64,000 nucleotides of DNA from Aridibaculum aurantiacum (GTDB lineage: Bacteria > Bacteroidota > Bacteroidia > Chitinophagales > Chitinophagaceae): contig NZ_JAFEWC010000001.1 of assembly GCF_017355875.1 (NCBI RefSeq), positions 2,294,001-2,358,000 of the forward strand, in the 5' to 3' direction. Below are positions 44,904 to 54,711 of this stretch, in pieces. The notes beneath the pieces are model-generated. The model did no database searches. It saw nothing but the letters and a program-made list of their open reading frames with translations, and had not been told where the DNA came from. Within the stretch, counting starts at the first letter, position 1. Every line of letters begins with the position of its first letter. The position numbers and the translations under genes were made by a program.

Positions 44904-47354
44904 ATGCACCGGTTAATCTTAATAATACTCTTGTTTTCCAGCTTTTCATTCCAGGCATCTTTTGCACAAGTAGGTACAGCTAGCATTTCCGGCAAAATAG
45001 TCTCTGGAAATGAAGGTGTGAATGGTGCTACTATAGCTGTTTTAAAACTTAAGGATAGTAGTGTTGTAAAAATGGCTGTCGGCGACAAAACCGGAGCCTT
45101 TGAATTAGAGAAACTGGCACCAGGAGAATACCTGTTGCGGGCTTCAGCCATCAGTTATGCAAATTATCTATCTGAGGCTATTGTGTTGCAGCCAAACCAA
45201 AAGCTGGTTATTGCCCCTATAGAACTAGCAAAAGTTGCTTCTGGATTAGAAGGTGTAAGAGTTACAGCTACCCGGCCATTGGTAGAAAATAAGATCGATA
45301 AGCTGGTTGTAAATGTAGAGGCTGCTATTTCTAATGCAGGCAGCACGGCCTTAGATGTTTTAGAAAGATCACCCGGAGTAACAGTAGACAGGGATGGAAA
45401 TATTTCATTGAAAGGGAAGCAGGGAGTGATCATTTTGATTGATGGCAAACAAACTTATTTATCTGCCGCTGATCTTGGTAATTTACTGAAGAACATGCCG
45501 GCAAACCAACTGGACCAGGTAGAGATCATGTCGCAGCCTTCGGCTAAATATGATGCTGCAGGCAACAGCGGTATCATCAATATTAAGACAAAGAAAAACC
45601 AGGTGCTTGGCTACAACGGGAATCTTTCTTTGAGTTATACGCAAGGCAGGTTACCAAAAACAAACAACAGTTTTGCATTTAACAGGAGGGAAGGGCGTGT
45701 GAATTTATTTGCTACAGGCGCCGTTTCATATAATCGCAACTTCTTCAATGTTGATCTGTTACGGAATATTAGCAGTGGACCCAATACTCCTATTACATCA
45801 GTATTTGATCAACATAGCTACAACGAACGCCACAACCAGGCTAATTCATTGAAAGTCGGTATTGATTTTTTTGCTAACCGCAAAACAACATTGGGGGCTG
45901 CTGCAAGTTTCACCTTTATCAATGCCGGCGGCAGTGGTACCAGCAGCACAGATATCTTCAATGGATCAAATCAATTAAAAGCAGTCAACAAGGCGGTTAC
46001 TGATTTTGATTTTGGCTGGAATAACTATACGGGGAATGTCAATTTCAGGCATTTGCTAGACACCAGTGGAAAAGAATTAACAGCTGATGTTGATGTTATT
46101 AGTTACCGTAAAACCAATCCTGGCACAACAGATAATTTTACGTACGATGCTAACCAGCAACTATCGGATCTGCCTTTCCTGCTACAGATGTCCACTCCAA
46201 GTACAATCAATATTTATACAGCTAAAGTAGATTATGTTCATCCTATAAAGAAGGTTTTAAAACTTGAGGCCGGGGTAAAAAGCAGTTATGTACAAACAGA
46301 TAACCTTGCAGATTACAAATATTTTGATCATGGAGCAGCAAGATGGAAAACTGACAGCAGGACCAATCATTTTTTGTACGATGAAAACATAAACGCCGCA
46401 TACCTGAATGCAAGCAAGCAACTAAAGAAATGGGGAATACAAGCGGGGCTGAGGGTAGAGAACACGATAGCGAAAGGAACACAGATCACGAATAACAAGA
46501 GCTTTCTAAAGAACTACACGCAGGTGTTCCCAACCAGCTATATTACTTATGCAGCAAACCGCCTCAATACCTTTGCTCTGTCGTTTGGTAGAAGAATTGA
46601 CCGGCCGAACTACCAGGATATGAACCCTTTTGTATACTTCCTGGATAAATTCAGCTACCGCGAAGGGAATCCAAATCTCGACCCCCAGTTTACACACAAT
46701 ATAGAGCTGAGCCACAATTACAAGGGGCAGCTTAATTCATCTATCAACTATACACGAACCACGGATGTGATCAGCGATATCTTTATTCAAAATAACTCAG
46801 ACAGTTCTCTTGCTTATAGCAAACAAAATATAGCCACCCGCAGAAATATTGGCTTAGCTGTCAATTACAACAAAGCGATCAGCAAAACCTGGACACTCAG
46901 TTTTTTCGCCAATGTATTCAACAATCACTTCAGCGGAATGATCAATAATGCGCTACTGGATGTAACCTATAACAGCTTTCAGATAAACACCAGTAGCCAG
47001 TTTAAATTTAAAAAAGGATGGAGTGCAGAAATAAGTGCTTTGTATAATCATCGGAATATAGAAGGATCGTCTTTAGCAGAACCAAATGGGATGCTCGCAT
47101 TTGGAGGAGCCAAACAAATTCTAAAAAACAAAGGGACGATCAGGCTGAACGTCAGAGATGTTCTATACACCCAAATCTATAGGAGTACCACCAAGTTTGA
47201 TAATCTTGATATGAGATCAAGCTTTAGAGCTGATAGCCGTACAATAGCCATTGCATTTACCTACCGCTTTGGCAAAAACCAAAATAATGTGCCGCAGCGG
47301 CAACGAACCAATGCATCACAAGATGAGCTCAAGAGGACCGGGCAGGGTGGGTAA
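44904..47354 (+). CDS. TonB-dependent / outer-membrane beta-barrel family receptor (second paralogue)
   Basis: This 816-residue protein has the signal peptide MHRLILIILLFSSFSFQASF. It shares its layout with the 38212 protein: carboxypeptidase-like domain, then plug motifs ALDVLERSPGVTVDRDGNIS, KGKQGVIILIDGKQTYL and PSAKYDAAGNSGIINIKTKK, and a barrel ending TIAIAFTYRFGKN. The two appear to be diverged paralogues about 4.3 kb apart. A basic, Gln-rich tail follows the barrel (QRQRTNASQDELKR), as in the paralogue. The ligand is unknown. Confidence 0.9.
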   Translation: MHRLILIILLFSSFSFQASFAQVGTASISGKIVSGNEGVNGATIAVLKLKDSSVVKMAVGDKTGAFELEKLAPGEYLLRASAISYANYLSEAIVLQPNQKLVIAPIELAKVASGLEGVRVTATRPLVENKIDKLVVNVEAAISNAGSTALDVLERSPGVTVDRDGNISLKGKQGVIILIDGKQTYLSAADLGNLLKNMPANQLDQVEIMSQPSAKYDAAGNSGIINIKTKKNQVLGYNGNLSLSYTQGRLPKTNNSFAFNRREGRVNLFATGAVSYNRNFFNVDLLRNISSGPNTPITSVFDQHSYNERHNQANSLKVGIDFFANRKTTLGAAASFTFINAGGSGTSSTDIFNGSNQLKAVNKAVTDFDFGWNNYTGNVNFRHLLDTSGKELTADVDVISYRKTNPGTTDNFTYDANQQLSDLPFLLQMSTPSTINIYTAKVDYVHPIKKVLKLEAGVKSSYVQTDNLADYKYFDHGAARWKTDSRTNHFLYDENINAAYLNASKQLKKWGIQAGLRVENTIAKGTQITNNKSFLKNYTQVFPTSYITYAANRLNTFALSFGRRIDRPNYQDMNPFVYFLDKFSYREGNPNLDPQFTHNIELSHNYKGQLNSSINYTRTTDVISDIFIQNNSDSSLAYSKQNIATRRNIGLAVNYNKAISKTWTLSFFANVFNNHFSGMINNALLDVTYNSFQINTSSQFKFKKGWSAEISALYNHRNIEGSSLAEPNGMLAFGGAKQILKNKGTIRLNVRDVLYTQIYRSTTKFDNLDMRSSFRADSRTIAIAFTYRFGKNQNNVPQRQRTNASQDELKRTGQGG

Positions 47355-47826
47355 AATTTACTGCGAAAGAAAATCTAGTTTTTTCTTCTGTTTAAAATTA
47401 TTATTTATGCACAAATCGCTGATGCTGCAGGAATGATTATATGATAAATGAACTCCATTTATACATCCTATAGTGTCATCACTTTCAAATAAAGGAAAAG
47501 CACTCACACCAACTCATAGTGACATATCGATACATTAAGCTTTATTAAGTATTTTATCTCTCGTTGCTGACTGAAAAATACATTCAAGAATTATTTCACA
47601 GCATAGAACCCGTCACACTTTCAGCCATTTACAAAGAATCTGCTGTACCTGTATCAGACATAGTTGTGTACAACAAAGACACTATTCAAATACATGATGG
47701 TTGTCAGTTTTTAAGGAAAATATTAAGCAGACTTTGCCCCGGTTCTCCATAGTCTTTTTCACCAATAGATGTGGGTTCATTCAATAAATATGCTGGTTTT
47801 AATATTTATAAATTCATAATGATTAT
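47355..47826 (+). other. Intergenic region before the multi-PAS kinase
   Basis: This 472-bp AT-rich gap contains a 62-codon open frame from a TTG at 47564 that shows no recognisable family. No terminator with a clear T tract or other structure was found. It should hold the kinase promoter. Confidence 0.45.
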
Positions 47827-50800
47827 ATGATATCTCATGAAATCAGTTACACAAGCCCCGCCTTCAACCCGGTGGGCCTGTTTGAAGCAATCTATAATCA
47901 GACAAATGATGCCATCTTAGTAGCAGATGACAAAGGGCGTTATGTGCATGTAAATCCTGCAGCTACAAAAATTCTCGGCTACACCAAAGAAGAATTTCTT
48001 AGTAAATCTACATCTGATCTGATACTAGACGTTCATCCTGACGTGGTAGTGGTAGAAAGCTGGAGTAGCTTTTTACATAAAGGACAACAGAGCGGAGTAG
48101 TGGAGCTAAAAAAGAAAAATGGTGGTATTGCTATTTGCCATTATAACGCATCTGCTAATATTCTTCCTGGTGCGCATGTTTCCATTCTAACTGACATAAC
48201 AGCCAGGGAACAAGTAAAACGTGAGGCTGAAGAAAAAGGCAAAAAGGTAGAAGCGATTTTAGAAAGAATTACAGATTGTTTTTTTTCGGTTGATAAAAAT
48301 TGGGTAGTCACTTATTGGAACAAAGCAACTGAACAGTTATTAGGAAAGAAGCGTGAAGAGGTGCTGGGGAAAGTGATATGGGATGTATATCAAGATGCTA
48401 CTAACCTGTACTTGTATAAGCAATACTATAAGGCTATGCATGAACAGGTAACGCTGCATTTTGAGGACTACTATCCAACTTTAGAATTATGGGGAGCAAT
48501 TTCAGTTTATCCATCACCAGAAGGATTATCAATATATTTTAAAGACATCACAAATTGCAAAACGAGTCAATTAGAATTATTAGAAACAAAAACAAATTAT
48601 GCTACTTTAATTAATTCCTCGTACGAAAGAGTTTGGTCAGTAAGTAAAGATCTTAAACTCATACTTGCTAATAATGCTTATAAGGAATACATACATTCCA
48701 TAACGGGAGTAGCTCCCAATGTTGGTGATAATGTGCTGCTAGTGGAATTTGGTGAGGAGCAGGTAAATAAATGGAGAACAAGATATTTAACTGTATTGGC
48801 AGGTAATACACTTCAATTTGAAGAAGAATTTTTAAATCCTGTAACAAATAAAGAAGAATACGTAGAACTAAGCCTGCATCCAATTATTGCACCGGATGGC
48901 AAAGAAATAACGGGAATTGCATGTACATCAAGAGATATTACTGCGAGAAAGAACAATGAAAAATTGATTCAGATACAAACCAGGAAACTGGAAGAAAGTG
49001 GGAGGTATGTTGAGCGGGTATTCAGGGAACTCAAGAATATCATGGATTCTTCTTTAGATGTAATATGTTCTACAGATAGTAAAGGAAGATTTTTACAAAA
49101 AAGTGCAGCATGCAAAAAATTGTGGGGGTATGAACCGGCAGAATTATTAGGACTTCCATATCTGGATCTTGTACATCCTGATGATATAGAAAAGACCAAT
49201 ATGATGGCTGAAAGAATATTGGGAGGAGAAAGCGTATTTGACTTTGAGAACAGGTTTATAAGAAAGGATGGATCTATTGTGAACCTGGTATGGTCTGCAA
49301 GATGGGATGAAAAACAGATGACCATGTTCTCGGTAGCGAAAGATGCTACTTCGATGGTAGAAGCAAAAAGAGTGAAAGCAGAGAGCGAAAACAGGTTCAG
49401 TGCGCTTGTAGAAAATAGCATTGATGTCATTACCATCATGGATGAGAACTTCATATACAAGTATGAAAGTCCTTCTATATACCAGATCACAGGTTATAAA
49501 CCTGAAGAATTGATATCAACCAGTGCTGTTGCGCATGTACATCCTGATGATGTAAATGAGGCGATCAACCAAATCAGGTCATTGAAAGCAGATGGCGAAA
49601 CCGTATTTCTTACCTATAGGCTAAAAACTGTAACAGGTGACTGGAAATGGTTTGAAGCATATATAGCCAGGCACCTTGATAATCCTTCCATCAAAGGTTA
49701 TGTAGTAAATAAACGAGATACAACACAACGGCGGGAGTATGAAATTGTAATAGAAAAGCAGAACCGATATCTAAAAGACCAGGCATATCAACTTAACCAG
49801 CTGGCTAAAAAGCTAAAGAGGATAATGGACTTTTCGGTGGATACTATTTGTACAATTGATAAAGACCAAAAGTTTGTTCAGGTTAGTGAAGCAGCCTTAG
49901 AAATGTGGGGCTATCCACCAGAAGAGTTGATAGGTACCGCCTATATGGATTATGTAGCTGATGATTTTAAAGAAATAACTATTGCAGCAGCAAAGGAAAT
50001 CATTTCAGGCTCAGATGTTACAAATTTTCAGAATGTTTACATTCATAAGGATGGTTCCCGGGTTCCGGTTATCTGGTCTGCAACATGGGATCCTGAGGAG
50101 AATTTGATGTATTGTATTGCAAAAGACGCTACTGCAATTTTAGAATCTGAAAATATTAAATACGAAACAGAAAAGAAATACAGCACCCTGCTTCAAAAAG
50201 GATCTGATGTAGTTAGTATTATAGATAGAAATGCCAATTTCATTTTTGTGTCCTCCAACTTGGAGAGAATATTTGGGATGAAACCGGAAGAACTTCTTGG
50301 AAATAATTCGTTTGAAAGGCTTCATAAGGATGACGTTGAAATTGTAAAAGAGGAACTTTACCAGCTCCTGAATTTCAGTAACACCCGGTCAACCGTTGTT
50401 CGTTTTCTTGATGCAAATAATAAATACAGATGGATAGAAATAATTGGTAGAAACCTATTAGATGATCCGGCTATAAAAGGTATTGTTTTAAATAGCAGGG
50501 ATATTACAGATAGAATAAATAAAGACAGGGAGTTGCGGTCAGCCAATGAGCGCTTTGAACTGGTTCTTGAAGCTACCAACGAAGTGATCTATGACTGGAA
50601 CCTTGCTTCAGGCGAAATTTACTGGAATAGCAATTTTCCGCAGGTATTTGGCTATACACAAAGCCATATCACCGACTTTGAATTTAGAAAGTCCTGTGTT
50701 CATCCTGAGGATCAGCCACGGGTATTTGACAGCTTATACAAGATATTATCGAGCAAGCACAAGAACAGGTGGCAGGAAGAATACCGGATGATACGGCAAG

Positions 50801-51630
50801 ATGGATCCATTGCGCATGTATTTGAACATGGCTATTTGCAGGTAGATGAAAATAAAGAGCCTATTCGATTTGTGGGTGCCATACGGGATATAACAGAACA
50901 AATAACTAAGCAGCAAGAAAGGGAATTGATCATTAAGGAATTGACCAAAAGCAACAGCGACCTGAAGCAATTCTCATTCATAACTTCGCATAACCTACGT
51001 GCACCACTTTCTAATATCATTGGTATACTTTCCATTTTAGATAAAACCAAACTGGATGATGAGAATTTCAACCTCATCAACTTGCTTGAACAAGCTGCGG
51101 CTCAGCTTAATCAAACTTTGGATGACCTGGGAAGGATTTTGTTGATCAGGAATAATTCAAATGTTGAAATAGCTAAACTGTCGGTACCGAAAGTTTTTTC
51201 GGATGTCAAAAAGGTTTTCTTCATCTCGTTAAAAGAAATTGGAGCATCCATTAATGATGATTTTTTAGTTGAAGAAATAATGTTTAATTCAGCTTATTTG
51301 GAAAGTATATTTCTCAATTTATTCTCCAATTCAATTAAATACCGTTCTACAAAGAGACCATTAACCATCAATGTATCCACACATAACTCCGCAGATTTCA
51401 CCACGATTACATGGGAGGATAATGGTACCGGCTTCAACCTTGACAAGTACAAGGATAGGGTATGCGGAATGTACCAGCGTTTCCATGATGGTATAGAAGG
51501 CAAAGGTTTAGGATTATTTATCATGAAATCACAGGTAACTTCTTTAGGTGGTAAAATGGAAATAGATAGCGAGGTGGATAAAGGAACCAGGTTTGTGATC
51601 TATATCAAAAGGATCCATGATCATAGATAG
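47827..51630 (+). CDS. Soluble sensor histidine kinase with eight PAS domains
   Basis: This 1267-residue protein has no clear membrane helix. Eight PAS-type units can be read, each beginning with a pattern such as IYNQTNDAILVADDKGRYVH, ITDCFFSVDKNWVV, SSLDVICSTDSKGRF or SVDTICTIDKDQKF, most followed by GY.PEEL and HPDD motifs. Units 4 and 6 are especially alike, with the same WSA(R/T)WD and KDAT ends, which suggests internal duplication. The kinase core has H1055 in SFITSHNLRAPLSNIIG, then LNLFSNSIKYRS (N box), EDNGTGFNLD and GKGLGLFIMKSQ (G boxes). It lacks a receiver domain, so it must phosphorylate a separate regulator that is not encoded nearby. Cytoplasmic location is inferred from the missing signal or membrane segment. 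Confidence 0.92.
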   Translation: MISHEISYTSPAFNPVGLFEAIYNQTNDAILVADDKGRYVHVNPAATKILGYTKEEFLSKSTSDLILDVHPDVVVVESWSSFLHKGQQSGVVELKKKNGGIAICHYNASANILPGAHVSILTDITAREQVKREAEEKGKKVEAILERITDCFFSVDKNWVVTYWNKATEQLLGKKREEVLGKVIWDVYQDATNLYLYKQYYKAMHEQVTLHFEDYYPTLELWGAISVYPSPEGLSIYFKDITNCKTSQLELLETKTNYATLINSSYERVWSVSKDLKLILANNAYKEYIHSITGVAPNVGDNVLLVEFGEEQVNKWRTRYLTVLAGNTLQFEEEFLNPVTNKEEYVELSLHPIIAPDGKEITGIACTSRDITARKNNEKLIQIQTRKLEESGRYVERVFRELKNIMDSSLDVICSTDSKGRFLQKSAACKKLWGYEPAELLGLPYLDLVHPDDIEKTNMMAERILGGESVFDFENRFIRKDGSIVNLVWSARWDEKQMTMFSVAKDATSMVEAKRVKAESENRFSALVENSIDVITIMDENFIYKYESPSIYQITGYKPEELISTSAVAHVHPDDVNEAINQIRSLKADGETVFLTYRLKTVTGDWKWFEAYIARHLDNPSIKGYVVNKRDTTQRREYEIVIEKQNRYLKDQAYQLNQLAKKLKRIMDFSVDTICTIDKDQKFVQVSEAALEMWGYPPEELIGTAYMDYVADDFKEITIAAAKEIISGSDVTNFQNVYIHKDGSRVPVIWSATWDPEENLMYCIAKDATAILESENIKYETEKKYSTLLQKGSDVVSIIDRNANFIFVSSNLERIFGMKPEELLGNNSFERLHKDDVEIVKEELYQLLNFSNTRSTVVRFLDANNKYRWIEIIGRNLLDDPAIKGIVLNSRDITDRINKDRELRSANERFELVLEATNEVIYDWNLASGEIYWNSNFPQVFGYTQSHITDFEFRKSCVHPEDQPRVFDSLYKILSSKHKNRWQEEYRMIRQDGSIAHVFEHGYLQVDENKEPIRFVGAIRDITEQITKQQERELIIKELTKSNSDLKQFSFITSHNLRAPLSNIIGILSILDKTKLDDENFNLINLLEQAAAQLNQTLDDLGRILLIRNNSNVEIAKLSVPKVFSDVKKVFFISLKEIGASINDDFLVEEIMFNSAYLESIFLNLFSNSIKYRSTKRPLTINVSTHNSADFTTITWEDNGTGFNLDKYKDRVCGMYQRFHDGIEGKGLGLFIMKSQVTSLGGKMEIDSEVDKGTRFVIYIKRIHDHR

Positions 51631-51696
51631 AGGATCGACAGGCAATTCTTCAGAAAATGAGCGGCGGTACAATTTCCTTTTTATCTTCCGTTCTAT

Positions 51697-53745
51697 ATGA
51701 AGAATTACCTGGTTACAGTCCTTATCGTTGTCGCTTTATTTAACTCGGCTGTTGGTATCAGTCAAACAAACCAACCTGCATGGTTGCAGCAAAAGCGCGT
51801 ACCCAACCAACCCCTGTTTCGTATAGCTGATCCTGATTACAAGTTGAGCCCTCAAACAGGTATGACAAGAAAGCACTGGAAGCAGGCTGCTCTATATCTA
51901 CTGAATGGCGCTTTCAGCTACATCAATACCTTAGATGACCCGATGCAATTTCCAAAGCAGGTTGGAAAAAGTTACCCGCACAGGAAGGAGCAGGTGCCAA
52001 CTGAAAAATTGGAAGGTTTGTGCCGCACGTTATTTATTGCAGCGCCACTTCTGAAAGAAGATCCCGAGTTGACCATCAACAATATCAAAGTAGCGGATTA
52101 TTATCGTTACCAACTTTCAAAATTGATTGATCCTTCAAGTCCTTCTTTTATAAAACCTCGTGCAAAAAATGGTGGTGCTAACCAGGTGCTGGTAGAATTC
52201 GGTGCTCTTGCGTTATCGTTCTTCGCAGCTCCGGATGTTCTTTGGCAGCCGCTTCCGCAAACACAAAAAGATGCGCTTGCGGCTACTATGATCAGTTACG
52301 GAGATGGACCTACTGTTCCTTCTAACTGGAAGTTCTTCAACATTTTTGTCCTTAGCTTTTTCAAAACACAAGGCTATCCTATAAATGAAAAGCTACTGGT
52401 TGAATACCTTGATAAATCGCTGGAGCACTACCGAGGCAGTGGCTGGTACAATGATGCGCCTGCATATGACTATTACAGTATGTGGGCCTTCCAGATGTAC
52501 GGGCCATTGTGGGCTAAATTGATAGGAGAGAAGTATTACCCTGAGCATGCTGCTAAGTTCATGGCTAATTACCAGCCGGTAAAGGATAATTATCCTTATA
52601 TGTTTGGGCGCATTGGCGAAATGATCATGTGGGGACGAAGTATGCCGTACCGTTTTGCTTCGGTTATTCCACATGCACTGGTAGGACTTATCAATGACGC
52701 CTCTGCAAATTATGGTTGGATGCGCAGGATCGCCTCTGGAAGCTTATTACAGTTTTTAACTGATCCGAATTTCCTGGAAGACAATATTCCCACGCTTGGC
52801 TTCTACGGCTCATTTGAACCCGCAGTGCAACCCTATAGTTGCAGGGGAAGTGTTTTTTGGATGGGCAAAGCCTTCTTCGCTTTGATGCTGGATGAGAATA
52901 ATCCGTTCTGGACAGCAAAAGAAAATGAAGGTGCATGGAAAACAGAATTGGCAAAAGGTAAAGTTTACAACAAGTTCCAGGACAGCTCTTCCATTCTTAT
53001 TACGGATTATCCAAACATAGGTGCAGCAGAGGTAAGAGCGTGGTGTCACGTAAAGGCTATAGATGCCAGGGAACCTTTTCGCGCAAGTGAAAATTATAAT
53101 CGCCTCTCATATAATAGCGCATTTCCATGGCAGGCTGATAGTGTGCCTGGCGTAGTAGCCATGAACTATATCATCAAAAACAAGAAGCAGGAGTGGGAGC
53201 CTTTGCGCTTATACACGTTCAAAAAATTTGAGAACGAAACCTACTATCGCAATGCTGTTTTAGAAACCAATCCTGCTATCAAATTACATCTTGCAGATAT
53301 TCCTTTACCCAATGGAATATTGCGAGTAGACAAGGTAAGATCCAGTGATACTACCGAAATAAGATTGGGACATTACGCCTTGCCCCAGTTGAATAAGCCT
53401 ATTAAAAACACGCAGAGAAAAGTTGATGGTTATCAGCTGAACACTATTGATAATGGACAATATCAACTAGCCATGGTTCCACTAATGGGATGGAAGGAAA
53501 CAAGATCTATAGCAACAAAAGGAGTGCATCCGCAGAGTGAATGGAGTACGGTTATCAATAGTAGTGATACCAAATTACCTGGCGAACAGGAAAAGGTTTA
53601 CATCACTTTACTGCTTTGGAAAAAAGCAGGTGAAAAGTGGAGGAAAGATGAACTGGTGCCTGTAAAAAAAGTATCTATAGATGCAGGGACGATAATTGTA
53701 GAAATGAAGAATAGAGAAAAGAAACTCATAAAATACGAAGAATAG
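51697..53745 (+). CDS. Secreted DUF2264 protein
   Basis: This 682-residue protein has the signal peptide MKNYLVTVLIVVALFNSAVG. The N-terminal DUF2264 domain (about 45-400) has LEGLCRTLFIAAPLLKED, ALSFFAAPDVLWQPLPQTQK, GDGPTVPSNWKFFNIFVLSF and MFGRIGEMIMWGRSMPYRFA. The fold is an (alpha/alpha)-barrel like those of some glycan-active enzymes, but no catalytic activity is established to my knowledge. The C-terminal 250 residues form a beta-rich domain (EVRAWCHVKAIDAREPF onward). The gene follows the multi-PAS kinase by 66 bp and precedes the DUF6263 lipoprotein by 57 bp. Confidence 0.88.
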   Translation: MKNYLVTVLIVVALFNSAVGISQTNQPAWLQQKRVPNQPLFRIADPDYKLSPQTGMTRKHWKQAALYLLNGAFSYINTLDDPMQFPKQVGKSYPHRKEQVPTEKLEGLCRTLFIAAPLLKEDPELTINNIKVADYYRYQLSKLIDPSSPSFIKPRAKNGGANQVLVEFGALALSFFAAPDVLWQPLPQTQKDALAATMISYGDGPTVPSNWKFFNIFVLSFFKTQGYPINEKLLVEYLDKSLEHYRGSGWYNDAPAYDYYSMWAFQMYGPLWAKLIGEKYYPEHAAKFMANYQPVKDNYPYMFGRIGEMIMWGRSMPYRFASVIPHALVGLINDASANYGWMRRIASGSLLQFLTDPNFLEDNIPTLGFYGSFEPAVQPYSCRGSVFWMGKAFFALMLDENNPFWTAKENEGAWKTELAKGKVYNKFQDSSSILITDYPNIGAAEVRAWCHVKAIDAREPFRASENYNRLSYNSAFPWQADSVPGVVAMNYIIKNKKQEWEPLRLYTFKKFENETYYRNAVLETNPAIKLHLADIPLPNGILRVDKVRSSDTTEIRLGHYALPQLNKPIKNTQRKVDGYQLNTIDNGQYQLAMVPLMGWKETRSIATKGVHPQSEWSTVINSSDTKLPGEQEKVYITLLLWKKAGEKWRKDELVPVKKVSIDAGTIIVEMKNREKKLIKYEE

Positions 53746-53802
53746 ATACTGTAGGAAACCCTGATAAAGACTTGTATATTTTCAACCCATAGCTAACCTT
53801 CA

Positions 53803-54570
53803 ATGAGACGTTTCGTTTACCTGTTATGTATTCTTTTTGTGTTCTCGTGTAGTCAACCTGCAGGCGAGGCTTACGATCTACAATTGCTGCTGAAGAAAGG
53901 CGAACAATTCGATCTTACTGTTTCTAATACAGTAAAGACAGAAGATGAGTCCGTAGATTATGAATCCCGGTTGTTATTCACTGTGGATTCTGTTAGTGCA
54001 GACAAAAGTAAATACCTTCTAACCTTGAAGGTGGACTACATACAATTGGAGAGCAAAGGGATGTTTGGAGACAAGGTAAAATACCATTCTAACCGATCTA
54101 GCTCAAGCATGAACGAACAACAACAACTCATGCACCAGGCGTTCAAGCCTGTACTGGATTCTTCCTTACAAATATCCATTGATAAATATGGTCGTCTTGT
54201 AAAACCCTATGCTTATAAAAGCAATATCCGTTTACCCAAAGGCACCGACCCGGTGGATATACAGGTATGTTTTCTTCCACTTGCAGGAAAACCTGTAGCT
54301 GTTGGGGAAGAATGGCAGAGCGAAAGAACAAATGAAGTGACAGGAGGGAAGGTTCATTCTACCTATTCAATTACTAATATCAAGAACGAAGTTGTACGCA
54401 TTAGCTATAACGGCATTGTTAAAGGAGTTCCTGGTTATGGTAAAGACTCAGAAGTATATGGCTACTACCAGCTCAATAAATCCACCGGAAAAGTTGAAAT
54501 GGCTGATATGGAAATGGAAGTCTCTACCCGATTTGGAGGAGAAGGTAAAATGAGAATGCTGGTGCATTAA
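53803..54570 (+). CDS. DUF6263-like lipoprotein
   Basis: This 255-residue protein has a lipoprotein signal (MRRFVYLLCILFVFSC, C16). It is beta-rich: YDLQLLLKKGEQFDLTVSN, LLFTVDSVSADKSKYLLTLK, and the characteristic VAVGEEWQSERTNEVTGGK with a later STYSITNIKNEVVRISYNG. It matches the pattern of DUF6263 proteins, which are envelope lipoproteins of unknown role. A convergent isocitrate dehydrogenase gene and a terminator follow. Confidence 0.78.
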   Translation: MRRFVYLLCILFVFSCSQPAGEAYDLQLLLKKGEQFDLTVSNTVKTEDESVDYESRLLFTVDSVSADKSKYLLTLKVDYIQLESKGMFGDKVKYHSNRSSSSMNEQQQLMHQAFKPVLDSSLQISIDKYGRLVKPYAYKSNIRLPKGTDPVDIQVCFLPLAGKPVAVGEEWQSERTNEVTGGKVHSTYSITNIKNEVVRISYNGIVKGVPGYGKDSEVYGYYQLNKSTGKVEMADMEMEVSTRFGGEGKMRMLVH

Positions 54571-54627
54571 CTAATTTATCTAGTACGATAATCAGCCAGG
54601 GAAAGTTTTCAACTTGAAAACTGCAAT

Positions 54628-54655
54628 AAAAAGGTGCAGCTTTCACTGCACCTTT
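54628..54655 (-). terminator. Terminator between convergent genes
   Basis: AAAGGTGCAG pairs with CTGCACCTTT around a 6-nt loop. On the minus strand it runs into TTTTTATTG, so it ends the isocitrate dehydrogenase transcript. It can also act on the plus-strand DUF6263 transcript. Confidence 0.8.
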
Positions 54656-54711
54656 CCATTCATTTATTTTCTCTGCAATGTAGATACCTACATGTGTTAG
54701 TCTCTTAATGC

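Noticed and set aside
47564-47752. 62-codon frame before the multi-PAS kinase
   Set aside because: It starts with TTG, matches no family I know and could be chance; kept only as part of the intergenic description.
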